A DNA stretch of 64,000 bases, from contig NC_072452.1 of the NCBI RefSeq assembly GCF_027596085.1, positions 6,640,790-6,704,789 on the forward strand, given 5' to 3'. Origin of the DNA: Anoplopoma fimbria. Taxonomy: Eukaryota > Chordata > Actinopteri > Perciformes > Anoplopomatidae. The translations under genes and the position numbers were made by a program. The notes under the pieces are model-generated. The model had not been told where the DNA came from, searched no databases, and worked only from the letters and a program-made list of their open reading frames with translations. Below are positions 38,600 through 50,810 of the stretch, piece by piece (positions within the stretch are counted from its first letter, which is position 1; each line of letters starts with the position of its first letter).

Positions 38600-40773
38600 C
38601 AGCGGTCCCCAACCACCGGTCCGCGGGTCATTGGGTACCGGGCCACAGAGAAAGAATATATAACTTCTGTTATTTCCATTTTATTGATTATCAGTCTGAA
38701 AGATGTTTTATTTCGAAAAATGACCGGATTCTCTCCCATTACATCCGCCTGTGCCTCTTGACACATGTCAAGACACTTGTCTCAGTCACGTGATACGTTA
38801 ACTCAAAAAGTGCGCCAACAAGCTAGCGAAAATGAGTAAAAAACAAATGTCTTTGGAGAGCTTCTTTGCAAAGGGGAAAAGGCCCACTGAGGAGACAGAA
38901 GAAGATCCGACAACCTCCAAGAAAAAGAAAGCTGCATTTAACAGACAATACCAGGAGTCCTACTTAAAATACGGGTTAATCGCGACTGCATAATATGTGG
39001 CGAAAGGCTAGCAAATGAGGCAATGAAGCCTTCAAAACTGCTTCGGCACATGGAGACCAAGCACCCTGAATTAAAAGACAAGCCTTTGGAGTTTTTTGAA
39101 AGAAAAAAACGTGAACACGAAGGACAGAAGCAATTACTGAGAGCCACCACATCAACAAATGCGAGTGCACTGAGAGCATCATACTTAGTGGCTAACCGTA
39201 TTGCTAAGGCTAAGAAACCATTTACTATTGGTGAAGAATTGATCCTGCCCGCCGCTAAGAACATTTGCCGTGAACTTCTAGGAGAGGCTGCAGTTAAAAA
39301 GATTGAACAGGTGCCTCTTTCGGATAGCACCGTCACTAGGCGTATTGAGGAAATAGCAGAGGACATTGAGACACAATTGTTGGAGAGGATTAAAAAGTCA
39401 CCGTGGTACGCAATCCAGATTGACGAGTCTACTGATATTGAAAACAAGGCAATACTACTTGTTTATGTGCGATATCTTTATCAGGAGGATGTGCATGAGG
39501 ATATGTTATGTGCACTATTGTTGCCAACCAACACCACAGCCGCAGAACTATTCAAATCTCTGAATGATTACGTATCAGGAAAACTGAATTAGTCCTTTTG
39601 TGTCGGCGTATACACGGACGGAGCTGCTGCCATGACTGGACGGCTTTCTGGTTTAACTGCTCGGATTAAGGAGGTTGCACCTGAATGTGAGTCTACGCAC
39701 TCACTGTCATTCACAGGGAAATGCTGGCTAGCCGAAAAATGTCACCTGACCTTAACAGTGTATTGAATGAGGTGGTTAAAGTTATTAACCACATCAAAGC
39801 ACATGCCCTCAACTCCCGTCTGTTCGAGCAGCTTTGTGAGGAGATAGACACAAAGCACAAACGCCTTCTCTTATACACAGAAATAAGATGGCTATCTAGA
39901 GGGAGATGGCTGGCCAGAGTGTTTGAGTTACGAGAGCCACTGCAGAGATTTCTTTCAGAAAAAAAGTCACCACTGGCAGCACATTTCAGTGACGAGGAAT
40001 GGGTCGGAAAACTTGCTTACTCAATCTGTCACTTCAGGGGAAAACGACAACTGTCCTCAAAAGTAGCTGCATTCAAAGCCAAACTGGAATTGTGGGGACG
40101 GCGAGTGGACAGAGGGATATTTGACATGTTTCAAACATTAGCAGGGATTTTGGAAGAGACAAAGCCTGGACCTTCATTCTCCTGGCTGGTGCATGATCAC
40201 CTGTCTTTGCTTTTAAAAGAGTTTGAGCGTTTCTTCCCAACCGCAAAAGACCCACGAACTGCAAAGGAATGGATCCGCGACCCATTTGTGAACAAACCAG
40301 GTGAATCGAGCTTATCCGTGCAAGACGAAGATCATCTGCTGGAGATTGCAATGTATGTTTGCGACAACAACTCTGCTGGTGTTTTGGATTCAAATAACGC
40401 TGAATATCCTGAGATCGCCACAAAAGCACTGAAAACCCTGCTTCCATTTCCATCTTTGTGAAGCGGGATTTTCTGCAGTGCCGGTAATCAAAACCAAATT
40501 ACGGAGTAGACTGGATATAAAGAACACGCTTCGGATGTCATTGTCTCCCATTACCCCGAAATTTGACCGTCTTGTTGCAGAGAAGCAAGCTCAGGGCTCC
40601 CACTGATTCAGCGTTATGGTGAGTTGTATTTTTTTATGCATTTTATATTTGTTTTCATGCCGGTCGTATCATTTATTTCGTCGTGTTTATCCGCCACACC
40701 TTGAAGGCCGGTCTGTGAAAATATTGTCTTACATGAAACCGGTACGTGGCCCAAAAAAGGTTGGGAACCGCTA
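38600..40773 (+). mobile_element. hAT (Charlie/Buster-like) DNA transposon, inactivated
   Basis: The 2,174-bp element begins CAGCGGTCCCCAACC and ends GGTTGGGAACCGCTA, so the inverted ends match with two differences. The 8-bp flanks are CTGTAGAC (38592-38599) and TTGTAGAC (40774-40781), an 8-bp target duplication with one change, diagnostic of hAT. It carries a single transposase relic on the plus strand. Confidence 0.9.
38832..40604 (+). pseudogene. hAT transposase pseudogene (BED finger, ZBED5/FAM200-like)
   Basis: The product starts MSKKQMSLESFFAKGKRP. A frameshift or small deletion lies near 38975-38987, ahead of the BED zinc finger (CIIC near 38987 and H-x4-H at about 39046-39063). The RNase H-like catalytic region begins with IQIDESTD near 39414. 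A TAG stop at 39590 interrupts it where the family has Trp. Another frameshift is near 39700, after YTDGAAAMTG. The following open frame (39721-40461) covers TEIRWLSRGRWLARVFELRE and the insertion domain, with an internal deletion near 40035. A last frameshift precedes CEAGFSA near 40462, and the product ends at about 40604. With three or more lesions it cannot make transposase. It could be misannotated as a ZBED5 or SCAND3-like host gene. Confidence 0.85.
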
Positions 40774-40781
40774 TTGTAGAC

Positions 40782-42555
40782 TGCTCACGGTGAACACAAG
40801 AAATGGTTTCTGTCCTGTCACCTATCCAACTATAATCATGACTCATCTTTTGTCCAATGCTGTTGGGATAGATATCTTGGGAACTAACGAAACATTGGCA
40901 AGTCATTTTATTTCCAAAGTAGTTGTGATCTGTTTGGTTGTTGTTCATACCTTGATCTAGTCAGTAGCATGGCAGTAAGCTGTTTTGGCTGATGCCAATA
41001 GTTTGACATGTGTCTTGGGATGGTTGGTGAGTGTCGTCTCACCCAGAGTTAACCAAACACACAGCTTCACACTATGCTGTTGTTTCAGTGTTCGCACAAT
41101 TATTGTGCTTCGTCCCAATAGAGAGCTTCCCTTTCATCAAAGAACAGGAGTTACAATATGTAACAATCATTCTGAGATGGGTTCCAGCCCCAAACTCCCA
41201 CAGAAAATGGATAAACGAGGGAGATGGGTGGATTTACCCTTCCATTGATGGATTGGAAGTTGAACATTTACACTTCATCATTTCCCAAGTTTTCCTGCCT
41301 GCTATTGGAGTGTGTACCTCATTCATCAATGTCTACCTAAGTTTGTTCTTAGATTTGTTCTTGAGAAAGGAATCGCTCGTATCTGTGTGATGAATCCCAT
41401 TATCCTTGTAAATTGAAGGTGTGGGCCAGCTGATGCTAAATAGCAGGTGAACGCCCTGCCAATCCCCATAAAAGAATATGAAACTTCAGGGCTGTGTGCA
41501 CACACAGAAACTGAAAAGAAACGTTGGGACAATTTAGTCAAGAAGGTCCAAGAGTCTAAATATTTGTAATATTTTGTAATCTGCAAATCTAAAAAGTTAG
41601 AATTGTGATAAATGGTGTTGAAATAAAAAGTGTGTATTTAATCATAAATGATTTATATACATATACATATATAATGTTAAAACCAAAATGTCTAAACTAT
41701 AATGACATTATATGAAACTAAATATATCTTGAATTAGAACTGTATTGTTCTTTCATAGCTCCATACATTATCTGCTGTGTGGAGATTATGGGGAAACACA
41801 TTCAAAACCAACACTAATCCAATTTTCCCTCTACAGAAGAGAGGTACAAGAATTCTAAATCGATTGGACTATTATGAACCAAATATTGCACTATTTATTC
41901 AGGAATGGTATGTTCAAAAAAAGAAACTGAGGCATTATTTTGTATGAAACGTCCATTTTTTGTGTCTGTTGTTTTTGTAAACCTTGCAGTAAAAGGGTTA
42001 AGGCATAATGGTAAGGTATTATAAGCTAAAACTTCATCCAACACTTTTTCTACCAGTGTGTTTTTTGTGTTTCCTTTATTTTGAAGCCTTATTGGTAACG
42101 TCAGGCATGACATAGAGCAAGAGTGAGATCCAAAACACACAGTTGCCAGAAACAGGTACGGTACAAGGGGATTCAGTCCAGTAACACTTAAAGATGTCCA
42201 AAAAACTCTGGGCAAAGGCAGAATCTAAATACACAAAGGAAAGGTTTAGATCACACTTGGAAAACTTGAGGATACGAGGCTGGACTGCTGACTAAGGCAA
42301 GTTAAGGGGAACTGGCCCAGACGATGCGGAGCACACAATGAAAGGAGGGTGATAACGAGGGACAGGTGAAAACTATCAGGGCGGGGCAGATAATCGTACA
42401 GGCACGAAACAGGAAGTGAACTATCTGAAATGAGAGACAAAGGTGGGTGTACCACGTAAAACAGGAAATATTAACCTGAATACTGGAAACAAGGAAAACA
42501 TGACCGTAGACATTGTTGTTATTTATTTATTGTTTATGTGCATTTTTGGGGGGAA
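40782..42555. other. Intergenic DNA, possible LTR remnant at 42050-42480
   Basis: No gene is seen. The stretch from about 42050 to 42480 reads on the minus strand like the C/T-rich leader or LTR parts of fish retroelements (CACCTGTCCCTCGTTATC). No ends or duplications could be found, so this is a weak call. Confidence 0.35.
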
Positions 42556-42902
42556 AACATTACATTACATTACAGGCATTTAGCAGACGCTTTTATCCAA
42601 AGCGACTTACAGGAAGTGTATTCAACATAGGTATTCAAGAGAACTACTAGTCACCAGAAGTCATAAGTGCATCTCCTTTCTTAAACAATCATCTTAAAGC
42701 ATAAACCAGAGCAAAAGTATAGTGCAGAAGCAAATTACTACGAAAACAATAATTGCAACAGACTAATACGAATACAATAAGTGCTACAAACTACTACGAA
42801 TAGGATAAGTGCAGTAAACGAATACGAATACAATAAGTGCAGCGAACTGATACGAATACAATACGTGCAACAACTAATACGAATGCAATAAGTGCTACGA
42901 AA
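42556..42902 (-). repeat. SINE-like element with L2-type tail plus internal minisatellite
   Basis: This is the same family and orientation as 13896-14160, with the tail GTCGCTTTGGATAAAAGCGT in minus sense. From about 42757 to 42902 a 26-29-bp unit built around CTAATACGAATACAATAAGT is repeated about five times with small changes. Confidence 0.65.
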
Positions 42903-45900
42903 AAAGTAGAAAAAAAAGAGAAAACCTCCCGTAGCTCTGAAGTGGAGTTACCTCTGCAGGAATCTCGTAGATTCTGTTCTCATCTAAGGGTTAGGTCTAA
43001 ATCTTTGTGAAAAATGTGTAACTTGTTTTTAAGGAAAATTCTGGCCAGCAATTATGAAGTTTTATTATACTTTGTTATACTATTTATAATGTGTTATTAT
43101 TACTGTTTTAAAAGCAACTATAGAACTATAATGACACAGTGATCCAAGCAAATTGCAACACATGAGTATGTTTAGAAGTCATTATAGACATGGGCATAGA
43201 AAGTGTTAATGAAATGTCCTCTTGAGAACTTTTAATGGATGAAGCCAATGTATTTGGCAATAGGCAGAAAAAAACAGTGGGGAGCATTGCCAAGGAAGGT
43301 TTTGCATGCATGGAGCTCAGGATGTGTGGGAATTATTTGGGTAGGTGCCAACAAGGGACTGTTGGAATTTTATCTTTTGGTGGACACGTGGAAGCATCCA
43401 AATCTGTGATTGAATGGGGTGAAGTTTGGTTTTGTCCCCCTGCTTCAAATAAGGAAAATACTGTATTTTTACTATCCAGTGCATGTAATATTAATAATCA
43501 TTTAGATTTTTGTTAAAGGCTTGTAGTGAATATGTTGCACTTACTCATGAATGATGGGGTGTTTACCAGAGAACTACAATTTAGGATAATGGAATAATGT
43601 TGGAAATTATCCTCCAGTTGGTATGGAGCAAGGGCAACATCTGGTAGTGTTCTGTCGCCAGGCTCAGTCTGCAATACATTAAAGGTGCAGCGTGTAATGC
43701 TCGGACACCTGCTCCAAAGAAATAGGGGGCCGCATTTCACCTTTTCTCCTTGGTCCATACAATATGAATTTACAGTCAACAGTTTTAACAAAAAATCCAA
43801 CTGCTAACTAACAGCAGCTGCTCTCTTAACTTGTGGCATCACAGTATAGTTTACGTTAGCCATCTTTGTGTTTACTTTGCCACTAACCAGGGGCTATATG
43901 GTCTGTGTAGACCTTGATTGCTTTATTGTTTATTGGATTAAATCCAGAGTGATACGAGAAAGCAAACTGCACCTTCTTCTTGTTGCCCCCTGCGGCTAGG
44001 AGACCACCATGTCGGTAAAAGAGAGGTCGGTGTAGTGGCAGCTTGTTTGAAAACCTTCTTCACAAATTCTTGCAGTATGTAAAGGGTTCTGACTCATGTA
44101 GACTACCATGTCCAACTCAAACATGCTCCTCAGCAGGCTATTCTTTCCATGGTCAGCTATCCAAAGATGAGGCTCATAGTGCATCAAAAGTAGTACAATC
44201 TGCGATCAGAAAAATTGTGGCTCCACATCCTGCTCCATCGACACTTAACTAGCACATTAACTCCTCTTAAAGGAGCCAACCCAAAATGGTCCAATAGCAG
44301 GACAGAATAGAGGAGCTTTCATCTTAAAAGGTCAAAAACACACATCAAAGCCTATATTGTAACTTGACTAATTACCTTAGTTCTATTGTATTTAAAACAT
44401 TTTAAAGGGCATAACACACATTAATTTAGCAAAAAGAACAACCAAAAAACAATGTAACATGTTTACAGTGTGCACTGGCCGAATTTGTGCTAAGTACTAA
44501 ACGCTAACGTCTAGGGGGACGCAAGTCATTTTGTCCTTTCTGCCACTTCGGAATAAACTAATGAACAAGCAATCAAAACGTACCTTTCTATGGATGTACT
44601 GTAGACAAGCCCTCGGTGCAGCCCGACATATTCGCTCTCTGGGCTGAGAGCAGACTAAACGCTACAGTAACTGACTATCGCTTCTCATGGTACAAATTAT
44701 ATTACAAGACAGGAAGGGCCAGACCCTGCTTTTTGCAACGAGGTATCTCATGCAGCACCATACATTGACGCATTTGTCATAACATCAAAACTGTTACTTA
44801 TTCACTTTCTTTGCTAGGTACTTTTTTGCATGATTTTTACCTAAAACTCCAGATCTTATACGCATAAGCTTAAATTTGTAGTTCCATGTGTATCAGCTGT
44901 GTCAGTTTTATTGGCTACATAATGAAACGCCTCTTTGTACATGACAGTATGAAAGCAGTCCGCTATAGAAAACGTGAGGACACCAAGATTTTAATATTGT
45001 GTACAGTTGCCATGCACGTACACACACGCAGTAAAGCCATCGCTCTTCTTTCCCACTGTCAGGTTTGATGGATTTTGTGTGTGGGGGGGGGGCTTGCTGT
45101 GCAGTGAGTGATACAGGGAGAAAGAGACCTCACATTGTGTGGAGGTTTTCTTTCTTTGTGGGTTATTTGACAGGTTTTCCCCCCTCAGCAGTTCTAGGAT
45201 AACCCCCTGCACTGTAACAATTCCCAGCCGCCCTGCCCCGGTTCTACCCTGGGAACAGGAACCGGGACTCCTGGCTGACATCAACAACTGGGGGACCTGC
45301 TGCACACGTCCGGTTTATTATTGGACGAGCTGCGTTTGCGAGGAGCACAATGTTAGTGTCAGGGCAAAGGTTTTTTTTTCCTGTTTAGCAACATAATGAA
45401 GGTAAATGACAGCTAGTGTCAGATAGGATAGGTGGGTACTTCCTCTATTCCCCTGTGCAGGAAACTGCTGATAAACCAGGTCAGCAGCAGGGTGGATGCA
45501 GGGAAATAAATTCAAGGGCTTGAGGGTGTTCCTTTTGTTTAGTAGTTTGCAGATTGAATACGTTGCAAAACCTTACAAACCGCTCAAATGATATATGTCT
45601 TTTCCATACATTTAAGATCATGTGTTCTGCTGCAGCCTTGCTGCATAGTCACATTTTAGTTTCATAGTTTCTCTAACATGCTGAGTATTTGTGCATTGAA
45701 CGCTGTCGACACACAGTTATCATTGTCTGACTGATAATCTGTTCATTCTCCAACGCTTACCCGAAAAGGTCAAGGGTCAACGACTGCTGACAAAAGAGGG
45801 AGTGAGAATCTGAAAAGGCGAGGCTGAGATAGACGGAGAAAGAAGGACGGACTGAAAGACTGGAGATGGATGAGACTTTAAAGTGAAACAGACATTACTA

Positions 45901-46291
45901 TGTCATCCAGTACTCCACGCTGCAGGTGCTCTAAGCCATCCGGTCTGTTTTAGTGTTAGCTGTATTCCCTCGACCAAAGATTTCATGCTGATCCGCATCT
46001 GACAAAACACTCTCATGTGCTTTCCATATTACGACACTACGTCTAGAATTATTCGCCTGTTAGCGGCTGTTTCAGGGTTCCGTGCGCTCTAGAACATTTT
46101 TGATATGTTCTCTATAATGGAACCCTGCTGAGACCGCCTATTCCAAGATGATTTAGTTGATGGACCTACATTATAAATCTCAAACACTCATATTATATGC
46201 TTTAGCTATATTTTGTAGTTGAGAGTAGATTATTATATGAATAATATCATGTGTATTGGAATATGAGTTACTGGGAAGAGCATTAAGTTCC
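42903..46291. other. Intergenic DNA
   Basis: No gene is seen. A possible MITE boundary AAAGGTGCAGCGTGTAATG occurs at 43681, with a weak partner CTGCACCTT near 43968. The evidence is too thin for a separate call. Confidence 0.45.
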
Positions 46292-46353
46292 TGTAAGTCG
46301 CTTTGGATAAAAGCGTCTGCTAAATGACTGTAATGTAATGTAATGTAATGTAA
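46292..46353 (+). repeat. SINE/L2 tail fragment, plus orientation
   Basis: Only the tail is present: GTAAGTCGCTTTGGATAAAA, then GCGTCTGCTAAATGACTG and (TAATG)n. It is the reverse complement of the tails at 13896 and 42556. Confidence 0.75.
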
Positions 46354-47534
46354 GTTCTCCCCGGAAAAGGAAATTCGAACATTTTTCAACCTGGGTCATA
46401 ACTTTGCAGTTGCCATCTCCGTTGTAGAGATTCATTGAGTCATTTAGCATTAGCCTTTTGAAACTTTGCAAACAAACTTCAATTTGACACCCAAACCCTC
46501 TCCCCTTGTCCATGGCCCGTAGGTTTGTGTGGCTGCTGCTTCTGCTTTGTCTCCCCTTCCTGGTAGGCGGAGATTGTATCAGTGCGACCGGTTGCATCTG
46601 GCAGAAATATCAGCCAACCCCGTTCCCTCCCTATCTCACTCCATTGTTGGCTCTCTCCCTCTCGCACCACGTGTTTCTCTTGTTAGGTTTAGTTACGCTA
46701 ATCTTACTTTTTGTAACCATGCAAGACTGCAACTTCATACATCCGCTCACCAACACTACTGACCTACTGACCATTTCTTACATCTAGTCCATGCATTTTG
46801 TTTTAATTTATAAGACTGCACAACACATTTTCAACCAAATGCATCAATACAGACGCTTGGTAGGTGCTCTTAAGCTTAGGGCTATGACACTCTTCTCACT
46901 CAAGCTTCAATTCTGGACGTGTCAGTGCCGGTGAGTCAAAATACGCTGGTTACATTCAAAGTGTCTTTTCAAAATGAACCTACGTTTTCACAGGAAGTTA
47001 GGTTAAGGCAACAAAACCACTAATTTAGGTTTAGGAAAATAGTGTGGTTGAGCATGACTCTACATCAATAGTTCAACAGTTAGTACAAAACTGGGTGTTT
47101 TTTGAGTGAAGACTGTTTGGTCCAGCTTTTCTCTCCGTCCCGGTTTCTTCTTGGTGCTGCCCTTCTTCCTCACTTCTTTGTCTTTCCTCTTCCATTAGAT
47201 TAAGCTCCAAATCTTCTATTGTTAGCTACACACACATCAACATTTGCCGATTCAATGGGCTTCTTTCATTGTTTTCCTTCGTTTTGACTCTTGAGACAAG
47301 TGATTAAAATTATTTGGAGAGTTTTAGGAGACTTCTGCTCCATTATGCATTGTTTTACCTGGGTTGTGGTTCCTGAATCCCTACAACTGAGGTGGATAAT
47401 GTAACTTTAGCATGATCAAGGTCTGAGTTATTCTCATGCCAGAGGAGATTGTTGATAGTGAAGACAAACTTAATAAAGTTTAAGAAATAAAGTCTTCCCC
47501 TTAACTAACACATCTCCACTGCTAACCCTCTGCT
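46354..47534. other. Intergenic DNA
   Basis: No gene or complete repeat is recognised. A short open frame at 46506-46787 encodes hydrophobic stretches but has no known signature. Confidence 0.45.
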
Positions 47535-47710
47535 CACTGTGTTAGTAACCATGCTGTTTGAGTTCTTGTTTTTCCAGCAACATGTGCTTTTTGTTTACAT
47601 TTTGATCATGTGGTGTTGTCATGTGTTTTCTGTTTTTGTTTTGAAAAGCCATGTGGCTCTGACTCCACCCTGTCTTTGTTTGTTTTCCCGCCATTTTGTG
47701 TGCACACCTG

Positions 47711-48967
47711 GGCCGTTTCTCAATACCAAGTATGGTCAAGTATGGACTTGCAAACTTGCAAGTTCATACTTGGATAGTTCGACTCGGGAGTACAAACTCC
47801 CAAGGATGGGAGGACGCAGTACGGTCATTTTGCAATTGGAACAGCAGCGAACTTGATGACGTCACCAACGTCACGACGTCAACAACTCAGCTCGTCGGTC
47901 CCGCCTACTCCGGTTATCTTCAGTCATATATATTGACAATAAAACGAAATATGATATAAAACACAACCCTGCCTTTTTTCGTTTTCATTTAGAAAATATT
48001 AAAATATTAATATGTATATGTTTTGTGTTACATCTGCAACCACAACCACAGAGACACCGGAGCCAGCGGCACATCTGGAGAGGCCTTGCCGAGATCAGGC
48101 TGCTGTCAGCGGGCTACATGAGCATCACCGCCCGGTCTCCTCTCTGGTCCTCTCATATCTCCGACAAACGTCGGCGCTTTTTTCAAACAGGCTCTATCTG
48201 GATAAATTGACCGCATATTTTAAAGCTAGGGTGGGTCATTTCTTTACTGTAATATTTGGCAAAACTGTCCTAATAGCCAGTCAGCTATATGTAGGTGAAG
48301 TGCTCTGAGAATATCTGCTCATAACTTTGCTCTCCCCTGCCTCTGTGGGCCGCACCCAAAAATTGCCACCGCTCATGTACACTTTGACCAATCAGAGCGA
48401 GGCTCCGATTCTCCGTTCTTATTGGCTGTGGGACTGTCCGGTCACCTTGGCAACGACGTTGGTGCGTCCCTGCGTGTTTCGTCTTCCTATCAATGTAACT
48501 GAATTCACATGAACGCGCATAACTGACGTTCGGTGGGAGGAGCTACAGCAGGTAGCGTGGCAGGGAGAGGCCAGAGAGCACGCGACGGAATCTCAACGGC
48601 TGTTTTCGCCCACCCTAGCTTTAAGTCTTAACAACTACATTCTCGCTTAAAAAAATGTTAAAACTAAATTCCGTTACACAACAACAGCAGTATTTAGACA
48701 GTTATAACTGACAGTTGTGAGCCGTCTCCGCTACTGTCGTCTCTTGTTTGCTGGTGAAATGCATTCTGGGATACTTGGCTGTCCAAAGTCCACACAAGTC
48801 TACTCCGATGCATCCCCGATATAATGGGCGGAGCAAGGACACTATCTGGACCGTACTTGGCTGAATGCGAACTTGTGTATTGGAACAGTACTTGGGCCGC
48901 GCTAGATGACGTTTCACAAGTTCACGAGGACACAAGTACAGAGAAGTTCACATATTGAGAAACGGCC
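47711..48967. mobile_element. MITE with GGCCGTTTCTCAATA ends, inside the LTR
   Basis: This 1,257-bp element has inverted ends GGCCGTTTCTCAATA / TATTGAGAAACGGCC and is flanked by CTG on both sides (47708-47710 and 48968-48970). The subterminal parts mirror each other loosely (CAAGTATGG, AAGTTCATACTTGG versus AAGTACAGAGAAGTTC). A 3-bp duplication suggests the PIF/Harbinger group. It carries TGACGTCA at 47857. A truncated copy is at 49631. Confidence 0.75.
48224..48620. mobile_element. piggyBac-type MITE nested in the previous MITE
   Basis: This 397-bp unit has perfect 12-bp inverted ends, AGCTAGGGTGGG / CCCACCCTAGCT, and TTAA on both sides (48220-48223 and 48621-48624). TTAA duplication is diagnostic for piggyBac-like transposition. 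It is non-coding. Confidence 0.85.
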
Positions 48968-49344
48968 CTGATTTCTGTTTGTGGTGATTGGTTTGTGGGT
49001 ATTTAAGCCCGGTGTGCCGTGTAGCCTCTGCCAGATCGTGCCAGTTAATACCTGAGCCTTTCCAGCGTTTCGTAAATCTTGTTTCGCTGTCTGCCTGTGA
49101 TTTTTGACCTTTGCCTGATTTTTGACCTGCCCTGTTTGGATTCTGTGTTTTGGATACCTTTGCCTTGGACTCTGTTCTGACTTTTGGATTTTTGACCTCT
49201 GCCTGCCTATTTGACTACGAGACTGTTTTTGCTGGATTGTTGCTTGAGAACTTTATTAAATCTACTCTGAACCAAGAGCTGTGTGGCTGCTAGTGGGTCC
49301 TTTTCTACTGAATCCCTAACACACTGACATCATGTCTCTGTATC

Positions 49345-49814
49345 AACGTCAGTGAACTGACAAAACGGACCTTCCAGCGTTATTCCCCGGACTGATTTCC
49401 CGTTGCCGACCCCGCTTGTTTGGACTTCTCCGCCTTGCCTCTGCCCCGGTTAACCGACTCAGCCTTCTGTCCCCGACCACGAGATTAGCCTTTGCTCCTT
49501 TTGGTTTTTGTCTGCCTGCTCCGCTGACGGATCAGCGCTCTCTCGAGTGGAATATTCCCCGTGAGTTATCTCCTGCCTGTCTGTCTGCTGTTTGTTCCGC
49601 TTTGAATAAAGCTCCTGAACATTACCCTGGCTGTTTCTCAATCAGTGAACTTCTGTTTCTCAATCAGTGAACTTCTCTGTTTCTCAATCAGTGAACTTCT
49701 CTGTACTTGTGTCCTCCTGAACTTGTGAAACGTCATCTAGCGCGGCCCAAATTCTGTTCCAAAACACTGTCTCCTGGTCGTACTGCGCTTTGGTCCACAC
49801 ACCACCCGTTACAG
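49345..49814 (+). mobile_element. Second LTR fragment, different family
   Basis: The text GACTGATTTCCCGTTGCCGA, CTCTGCCCCGGTTAACCGAC and GAATAAAGCTCCTGAAC resembles the R-U5 part of another fish LTR, with the polyadenylation signal at about 49605 and a TTACA end at 49814. The 5' end is missing. It is interrupted by a MITE fragment. Confidence 0.5.
49631..49775 (-). mobile_element. Truncated MITE copy with a triplicated end
   Basis: It matches the right end of the 47711-48967 MITE in opposite orientation (GTACTTGTGTCCTC, GAAACGTCATCTAGCGCGGC). The terminal piece CTGTTTCTCAATCAGTGAAC occurs three times in tandem (starts 49631, 49653 and 49677). The other end is absent. Confidence 0.7.
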
Positions 49815-50464
49815 TTAATTTAGGGAGAGAAGATTTGGGGAAACTCAGAACCAATGTTTGAATAAAATGAGAAATTGAAGTAATAAAAAACAAAGTGTTA
49901 CAGATACACACCCAACGTTTAGAGTTTTCACTCTTATGAACAGATGTTAGCGTTCACAAGGTGTTTTATTACAGAGCGTTGACAGAACAAATGTGGGAGT
50001 AGGGGAAAAAATAGGTTTTGACTTACAACTTGTGATGAACTGAAATGTGATTTTGGTTTTGTCTCTCATTTATAGAGCTGACCCGACTCAGCTCAGCGCC
50101 AAGTAAATATCATCATGAGACAAAGGTCCAATTCATTGAATTAAAAGGTCACTTGAAGTTTGAAGAAACCAAAAAGTAGCCCACATTTTCAGAAAGCCAC
50201 TTTACCAGGCAAATCTGGCAACACGGATCACAGTGACTGGATGAATGTGAACACAGCAGTTGTCAGTCATGATACAAGTTGAAATACAAGTCACCAGAAT
50301 GTTACACCAATTATGGAAGTATGCGTGTAGCCAACCCTATGTTGCAAAATTAAATGAGAACAAGTAGGACAATGGCTGTATTGTGGTAGAGCTATCAACA
50401 GGTGAGGTCCGATGCTAACTGAAAAATATTGGAATTTCCTTTTAAGGGGCTAGTGTGTGAGAAA

Positions 50465-50499
<35 letters not shown>

Positions 50500-50509
50500 T
50501 TTTTTTTCT
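49815..50509. other. Intergenic DNA with a 30-bp poly(T) tract
   Basis: No gene is seen. T30 at 50467-50496 sits just left of the LINE. It could be the reverse-complement poly(A) of an older retroinsertion, but no body is recognised next to it. Confidence 0.45.
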
Positions 50510-50810
50510 GACCTCCCCAGGAAGGTCAGAGCATAAGACCTGCTATCAAAGCATAAAAAGGAGGACAGATGTCTTGCTCAAGGACATTTTTAGCAGATGC
50601 TTGCAGACAAAGATGCTTTTAAGTCGCTCTCTCCTCCAGTTGAAAGGTCACCCTGGTGTGTCCAAATGTATGTGCGTGTGTGGTCACTCCTGAGGAATGT
50701 TGAGTATTTTGTCCGCCTAAGTGTCGTTTGTCTGCTGTGGCTTCTGGTGTGTTTGCAGTGAGTTTTTGTGTGTTGACTCACACAACTGAGGGGCTCACCG
50801 TCCGTCTCAT

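Larger units (their letters stand above)
47540..49321 (+). mobile_element. Solo LTR split by a MITE
   Basis: The ends are TGTTAG (47540) and CTAACA (49316-49321). The 5-bp direct repeat CACTG flanks both sides (47535-47539 and 49322-49326). Without the MITE the LTR is about 522 bp. A TATA-like TATTTAAG near 49003 and ATTAAA near 49256 fit plus orientation. The tail with repeated TTTTTGACCT / TTTGGAT motifs is typical of fish Gypsy-type LTRs. There is no internal coding region. Confidence 0.85.

Noticed and set aside
38832..40604. ZBED5/FAM200-like host gene
   Set aside because: Frameshifts, an in-frame TAG, hAT inverted ends and a target duplication show a dead transposon.
43681..43976. MITE with AAAGGTGCAG ends
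   Set aside because: Only 9-10 bp of the ends match and no target duplication was found.
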